Of a DNA stretch of 64,000 nt, positions 58,901 through 64,000 are shown in pieces. Positions within the stretch are counted from its first letter, which is position 1, and each line of letters begins with the position of its first letter. This DNA is from Panagrolaimus kolymaensis (lineage: Eukaryota; Nematoda; Chromadorea; Rhabditida; Panagrolaimidae). Below the pieces are notes generated by a model. The model worked only from the letters and a program-made list of their open reading frames with translations, was not told the DNA's origin and did no database searches. Made by a program: the position numbers and the translations under genes. The DNA lies in NCBI GenBank assembly GCA_028622995.1, contig JAJQJQ010000067.1, positions 558,001 through 622,000 of the forward strand, in the 5' to 3' direction.

Positions 58901-61900
58901 GTAAAAAATTTATAGACAGTAAACAAATTTGGACAATATTTTGCACAATAAATCTTACTCTCCTTTGTTGAAAAATAATAGTAACTAAACTTTCAAAAAT
59001 ATTGTTAAATTTTGGTTACTATTATTTTCATTTTTAAAAGCACCCTATCATTTAAAAAAAATACAAACAAAAACCAAAATATAACAATAGAGAGAACAAT
59101 GGTATCAAGAAACTTAAAATCTCTTTTGTTAAGAATTTTTTTTTATTTAAAACTACCCTTCTCAATTTCAAACCCACTTCATCCCTATTATTTTCAATCT
59201 CTCAGACAATGAGACTAACTGCACTGACATGTGAATCCCTATTTTCTTTTGTAAACCAAAATAAAAAAACTTTTCTTAGAATTAATTTTTTACAAAAGAA
59301 AAAATAGAAAAAGAGAAAAGAAAAATATGCTTAACTTTTGCCCTTAAAAAAATTAAGAACATAATTCTTTTTGATGAGTCAATGGCAAACAACAAAAAAA
59401 TTATAAATAAATGAAAACAGAATTAAAAAAAGAGGAGATTGAATAACAGCCTGATTATTTCTTTTTTGACGTGTGGTTTTAGAAAAGATACTTCCTGTAT
59501 ATTAATAATAATAGCGAGCTTACTACATGCTGAGTTTTAAGCGCTTGAAAAAAAAAACACCCCAAAGAAAAATAAAACAAAAACATTAGAAAAAATTTCT
59601 AAAAACTATCGTTTTTTGCCCTACAGCTTAAAAAAAGATCGCAGCAGTATTCTCCAATAAATAAATTCAAGCTTTTAAATTTTTTTTAAATTAAACTCAC
59701 TTATTTTTAGCAGCTGCAGCTCGATCACGCTGTCGACGATTTTTAAACCAATTTCCAACTTGCATGGGAGTTAACGCAGTTTGGCTGGCAAGTTCTTTCT
59801 TTTTATTTGGATTTGGATATGGATCACGAAGATAATGCTCGCGTAAAGTATTTCTCGTTCTTTCTTTAAAGCAATGAGTTTTTTGTTCTCCATCCCAAAT
59901 GGTTCGAGGCATGGGATACTTCTTACGAACTCGATATTTATCCACAGGGCCAAGAGGTCTAAAATAATTTGGGATTTAGTAAATATCTCTCAAAGTCAAT
60001 GCCAATAAAAAGTTTTTACCTTCCACGTTGTTTTTCAACTTCACGATAATGAGCCTCTTGCCACATAGTTTGAAGCCTTTGATGATTGCCCCGAAATGGA
60101 GTGCTTTCCAAAATTCGATATAATTCTGGATATTCGCCTCGTTGAAAGCAATAATATGCTCGAGCTCTCAATATTGATTCATTATGAGCGAGTTCGGGTG
60201 GCATGGGCCTTGGAAGGGTGAAGAAAAAATGATTCAATCCTTCAATATTATTTTCTTCTTCAAGTTCTTCACATTTTTTAACTATTTGCATTATCTAAAA
60301 AATATTTAGGTTAAAATTAAATGATGGGTCTCTCTGGGAATTTAATAAATGTCTCGAATTTTTGTGGTTAGACACTTTTTGATTTTTTATAACGAAAACC
60401 CCTATTTTTTACCCCAAGCCTTTCAATTTTTTTTATTTAATAGCTAAATAATATTTTTTTAAAACTTTTTGAAATATAAAAAAATGAAATGATGAGAAGC
60501 TAGCCTGCTGCTTCTCATAACATTATATTCTTAACTAGCCTAATTGATAGCTATATCGAAAAACACACTTTTTTTAAAAAAAGAATTCTATCTTTTTCTA
60601 TTTATTTTTTTAAGGAAGCTTATTATAAAGTTCATCACACCATTCGCGCATGCTTGGAAATAACTATGAAAATAAAAAAACGTAATTTATGTTTTTATAT
60701 AATAAAAAAATAGAAAGCTTATGTGTTGTACTAATGACTAGAATACAGAAAACAAACTGAAATTGATATAAAAAAACACAGAAAAGAAAATTTTTTCTAT
60801 TATTTAAAAAATTTTTATTTTAACTTCCTTCTACATTTTTCTTAAATTATAAAATGTAGTTGTTGCACTTATGTATGAAATGGTAATAATTGTAAATTAT
60901 TATTCTTTTTTAATTTTAATTCTAATGACGACTAAAAATTGAAGCTTGAGTGTAATGTTTTTAAAAGTTTTTTTTGGTGTTGTTGAGAAGGATATGATTA
61001 AACGGATAAATGTTTTTTTAATGCTTATGCTTGCTTGCTTACGTATGCTCATGATTGGCAACTTTTTTTTTCTTCTCAAAAAGGAAGTGTAACGTATATA
61101 TGTATCAATTATGGGTTTTAAGGTTTATAAAGGAAGAGAAATGATACACATTTTAATGGCTAAAGTTTAGGTAATAATCGCTTGGTTGTAGTTTTGTGTT
61201 TTTTTTATTGAATTTTCTTGTTCTTTAAACTTCTAATTCTGTGTACAAAATTTTTTTGACGTAGGTAAAATTTTTGCTAAAAAAATTATAGTAGATCATA
61301 TGCAAATGCCAAAAGGCCACTATCAAATGCTCTTCTTTTTTTAAATCCCTGCCTTTTTTGATTTTTTTTTATTAAATGAAACCCTTTTTTCGTTCTAAAA
61401 TATATTTTTAAAAGATTACATTTTTTTTTTCTTGCTGTTATTCAGAAGGACTCAATTGCTCACAAAAGTGAATTGAATCTTCTAAAAGAAATAAAAATAA
61501 AAGAAAGGCGACGACTAAAAACTAAAAAAAATGAAGGCGATAGATATTGAGAAGTGTCGTCGTCAACGTTGAAAAAAATAAAAATAAATTTTGTTAGGGT
61601 CACGGCATCTTCATCTCATTTAGTGTATATATATGTATTTCTATCTATCTATCCTCTATCTATCTATTGCCGCGGAAGCGGCGAATAAATGAAACAACAT
61701 GATTAAGAATAACAACAAAAAAAGTATGAAAGTATGTAGACGACGGAAAGGAAATAAAGAATCTTTTTGAAGTTCTCTTATTTCTTCTTTTTTTTACTAA
61801 AAAAGGATTTTAGTGGTTAGTTCTCATGTTCATTCTTTCATTGTGTCGTCTCATCATAAAATCATGTATGTTAGTAGTTGTCCCCGTTTATGAAGGTTGA

Positions 61901-63533
61901 ACGTTAAGTGGAAAAATGACTTTTTGATGTCGTTGAAGAGTAATTGAGGCAAGGTTGAAAAAAAAATGAAAGAAAGAAAAACTTCAAACAAAAAAAGAAG
62001 TGTGAATTACCAAAGGTTAAAAAAAATGGAAAAAAATACTGTAAAAATTTTTTCATCAATAAAACTAAATTTCTCAAAAATCGGGCTCAAGAAAAATTAT
62101 GCCAAAACAAATTCCCCGTTTTCGACCTTCTGGGCTTCTTAAATTACAGTATCTCCCAATTTTTTTAAGCATCTCATGTCTGTGTTTTTTTAAATTTAAA
62201 TTTTCAAGTAATCTTTTTTTCAATCCCAAAAACATTCAGAAAAAAAGTTTTAATCATCAAAACTTTTATATTTTTAAATAGAAGCTATAAGCAGCACTCA
62301 ACTTTCGATAACAAAAAAAAGTATGCATCGTTGTTCGTGTGCCATTGTTTCCTTAAGGGATAAGTAAAAAAGGACATGCCAATCAGAAAAGCTCAGAAGC
62401 TTTTTCACTCTTTTTTCTTAATATTTGTCATTTCATTTTTTGACGATTACTTCTTCTTTTTTTATATATATCCTCTAAGAGAATAAAAGAATGGTGGATG
62501 GAAGAAGTGTGAAGAGCCTCAAATTTACAAGTTTTTTCTCCTTTGTTTTTGTTATATTGTTTTTCAATAATAAAAACAAAGAAGGAAAAGAGAGAATAGA
62601 TGGATGGGATGGATGGATGAGCATGACAAGAAGAAGAAAAAAAAACTTAATAACCAAATCCGGGAATAAATGAAATAATAATATGGCGAGAAGGGAGATG
62701 AAAACAAAACAAAAAAAGTTTTTAAGTATTCTTTTAGGCTATATAAGTGTGAAATATAAAAATGAACAATGGCCGCCATGGGGCTTAAACTCAAGGAGGT
62801 GAAAACAAGAGAAATGGAAGCTACTGTTGTCTCAGGTTTGAAAAAAGTGTGGAAATGTTTATCCTTAATTTTTTTTTATAAATGATAGTAATCAAAACTT
62901 TTAAAATATTGCCAAATTTTGGTTACTCTCACTAAAAATGATAGTAATCATAATTTGCAAATTATTGTTGAATTTTAGATACTATCATTTTAACTCTTTT
63001 TTATGAAAAAATATCCCAAAAAAAAAATCGTTGGATTTCAAAATAAGTTTTTTCAAAGATATCAGAAAACTCTTTTCTCGAACACTTACTTCTTGTTGAG
63101 GCATACCAAAACCAGGAGTGGGAATACCAGGAAATAAAGGATTACCAAATAAATTAGGAATACCACCACCATTTTGGGTTTGTGAAGGAATTCCATTATT
63201 CCCTCCACCATTAGCTGCAGCAACATTATTACGATTCAGCATCATTTGCCATAAATGATTAAATTGTTCCATACAATTTGCTGCTCCTGAAGTTGGCTGT
63301 TGTGGAACGGGAGATCGAGGCGGGGATGAAGTTCCACTAGAATGTTGTTGAGGCGAACACGATCCCTCATCTCGTGGCGAAACAGATGATTGTTGTTGTG
63401 GTTGATCATTTGTAATTGTGGAAGTTGAAGTATCAGAATCTTTTAAAATTGATTTATTATTATTATTTGCCGCCACTGAAGATGAATTTGCAACTAATTG
63501 AGCCCATAGCCTTGATAAATGCTCTTGATTCAT
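52938..63533 (-). CDS. ceh-32: Six3/6-class SIX homeodomain transcription factor
   Basis: Four exons on the minus strand: 63533-63090, 60294-60020, 59958-59701, 53763-52938; 600 residues. Exon 1 encodes a Ser/Gln/Asn-rich N terminus ending GFGMPQQE. Exon 2 encodes most of the SIX protein-interaction domain ([55 protein letters not shown]). Exon 3 continues with the strongly conserved linker and homeodomain ([50 protein letters not shown]); Lys is at position 50. These blocks identify the Six3/Six6 group, whose Caenorhabditis member ceh-32 works in head development. Exon 4 encodes a long Pro/Met/Gln-rich tail, a basic patch ([16 protein letters not shown]) and an acidic end. Introns 1 (2.8 kb) and 3 (5.9 kb) are long, as expected of a developmental regulator, and contain many GATAGTAAC palindromes. 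Confidence 0.93.
53833..53932. repeat. GATAGTAAC-type palindromic repeats (pair)
   Basis: GATAGTAATT at 53833 and again at 53883, closing with GTTACTGTTATC at 53921-53932. Lies in ceh-32 intron 3, just upstream of the last exon. Confidence 0.6.
54443..54490. repeat. GATAGTAAC-type palindromic repeat unit
   Basis: TATAGTAACGATATCTCGAG to GTTACTATCA, 48 bp, in ceh-32 intron 3. Confidence 0.6.
56088..56194. repeat. Two adjacent GATAGTAAC-type palindromic units
   Basis: GAAAGTAATC to GATTACTCTC, then GAAAGTAATT to GATTACTTTC, in ceh-32 intron 3. Each has matching inverted ends, and the inner sequence includes AAATTGCAAA. Confidence 0.65.
57164..57280. repeat. Two adjacent GATAGTAAC-type palindromic units
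   Basis: GACAGTAACA to CATAACTCTC, then GTGATAATAAACAAAATTTG to GGTTACTATC, in ceh-32 intron 3. Confidence 0.6.
58915..59028. repeat. Two adjacent GATAGTAAC-type palindromic units
   Basis: GACAGTAAACAAATTTGGACA to CTTACTCTC, then AATAGTAACTAAAC to GGTTACTATT, in ceh-32 intron 3 close to the homeodomain exon. Confidence 0.6.
60610..60663 (-). CDS. Candidate alternative 3' terminal exon of ceh-32 (speculative)
   Basis: On the minus strand, a good acceptor (ATTTTCATAG) is followed in frame 0 by 17 codons ([17 protein letters not shown]) and a TAA, with AATAAA about 8 bp past the stop. Exon 1 of ceh-32 ends in phase 0, so splicing to this acceptor would give a 165-residue protein lacking the SIX domain and homeodomain. 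The peptide does not look like A/T noise (Trp, Cys and charged residues). It could equally be the relic of another gene's last exon or chance. No transcript evidence. Confidence 0.25.
   Translation of the reverse strand, partial: LFPSMREWCDELYNKLP
62884..62986. repeat. Two adjacent GATAGTAAC-type palindromic units
   Basis: GATAGTAATCAAAAC to GGTTACTCTC (62884-62930), then GATAGTAATCATAATTTGCA to GATACTATC (62940-62986). These are among the best preserved copies, in ceh-32 intron 1 close to exon 1. Confidence 0.7.
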
Positions 63534-64000
63534 ATTTTAAATATAAAAAATATGAAAAAAGTTTGAGGAATGGCAAAATCCTAAAAGCATAAAATAAAAA
63601 TAAAAGTATCAGTTACAGTATCATCATAAAGTCATGGATAGCAAATTAAGTAAGTCACGGAGCGTAAAAAAATTTTAAAACTGGTTTTTTACTTCTAAAA
63701 AATGATAATAATCAAATTTTGAAAAATATTGTCAATTTTTTGTTACTATTATTAATCCTCCTTTTTAATTGCAATAAAAACTGTCAAAGTTGTAAAATTT
63801 TTGGAAAGTACACGATATCGGTTGCTTCTTAAAACCAAAAAATAAACAAACAAAAATATTTGCAAGACGAAATAAAAAACCGTATCAAATAAATAAAAAA
63901 ATTTTTTTAAAAGAAAACCATTTTAGGAAAAACAAATAAAAAAATTTGTATTGTTACAAACACAAAACTCGTGTGATCACCTTTTTCTCATCGTTGGTTA
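63534..64000. promoter_or_regulatory. Upstream flank of ceh-32
   Basis: AT-rich 5' flank of the minus-strand gene, so its proximal promoter should lie here. It contains another GATAGTAAC-type palindrome at 63703-63753 (GATAATAATC to GTTACTATTATT). No TATA or trans-splice site can be assigned with confidence. Confidence 0.35.

Larger units (their letters stand above)
53764..59700 (-). other. ceh-32 intron 3 (5.9 kb)
   Basis: Separates the homeodomain exon from the C-terminal exon. No coding exon was recognised on either strand. It contains at least seven GATAGTAAC-type palindromes and much A/T simple sequence. The size suggests embedded enhancers, but no specific binding motif is claimed. Confidence 0.6.
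60295..63089 (-). other. ceh-32 intron 1 (2.8 kb)
   Basis: AT-rich. It contains a candidate alternative terminal exon (60610-60663), a TCTA microsatellite with a GC-rich hairpin (GCCGCGGAAGCGGC, near 61668), a GGAT-type repeat near 62600, and two GATAGTAAC palindromes at 62884-62986. Confidence 0.6.

Noticed and set aside
1..64000. tRNA or rRNA genes
   Set aside because: No B-box (GGTTCGAATCC-like) with a fitting cloverleaf and no rRNA core sequence was noticed on either strand; a covariance search was not possible.

Overview
The window is AT-rich nuclear DNA from a nematode. Genes are split by introns with GTAAGT-like donors and TTTTCAG or TTTTTAG acceptors. The gene content fits nematodes: a single-exon chemoreceptor-type 7TM protein, small Ly6-like secreted proteins, a trehalase, a PACS homologue and a Six3/6 homeobox gene. 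The genus cannot be fixed from sequence alone. All exon models here were read by eye from splice signals and reading-frame continuity, with no transcript data.

Layout: (1) 1-3765, minus strand, the first six exons of a PACS sorting-adaptor gene that runs off the left edge. Its third exon carries an in-frame TGA between two conserved blocks. (2) 3766-13022, long AT-rich DNA without a recognisable gene. (3) 13023-17445, a complete tyrosine-recombinase retroelement of PAT-like architecture, with split direct repeats A1 - gag - B1A2 - recombinase - B2. No reverse transcriptase or RNase H reading frame is visible. A single-exon gag-like ORF follows. (4) 18884-22368, two tandem minus-strand paralogues encoding secreted proteins that may be degenerate S1 protease-fold proteins, with a hAT-type MITE inserted beside one of them. 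(5) 23563-28151, a 7TM receptor, an apparently active S1 serine protease, and two convergent Ly6-like genes whose stop codons are 4 bp apart. (6) 29832-35813, a secreted protein with a long Gln/Asn-rich region followed by a tandem rhodanese module that lacks the catalytic cysteine. (7) 37575-44192, a GH37 trehalase with a membrane-anchor-like tail. (8) 44193-52937, intergenic DNA with two more hAT-type MITEs. (9) 52938-63533, minus strand, a ceh-32 (Six3/6) homeobox gene with two very long introns.

The strongest unexplained signals lie outside coding DNA. Four insertions (20184-20662, 39025-39460, 47026-47318, 50070-50142) each have CAG-starting terminal inverted repeats and perfect 8-bp target duplications typical of hAT transposons. 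The three larger ones are filled with a different short repeated motif in each case (TTCGAA, GGCGGC, CGGACACGGATA). A separate family of about 50-bp imperfect palindromes, GATAGTAAC...GTTACTATC, occurs at least 14 times, mostly in and around ceh-32. A candidate alternative terminal exon also lies in ceh-32 intron 1.
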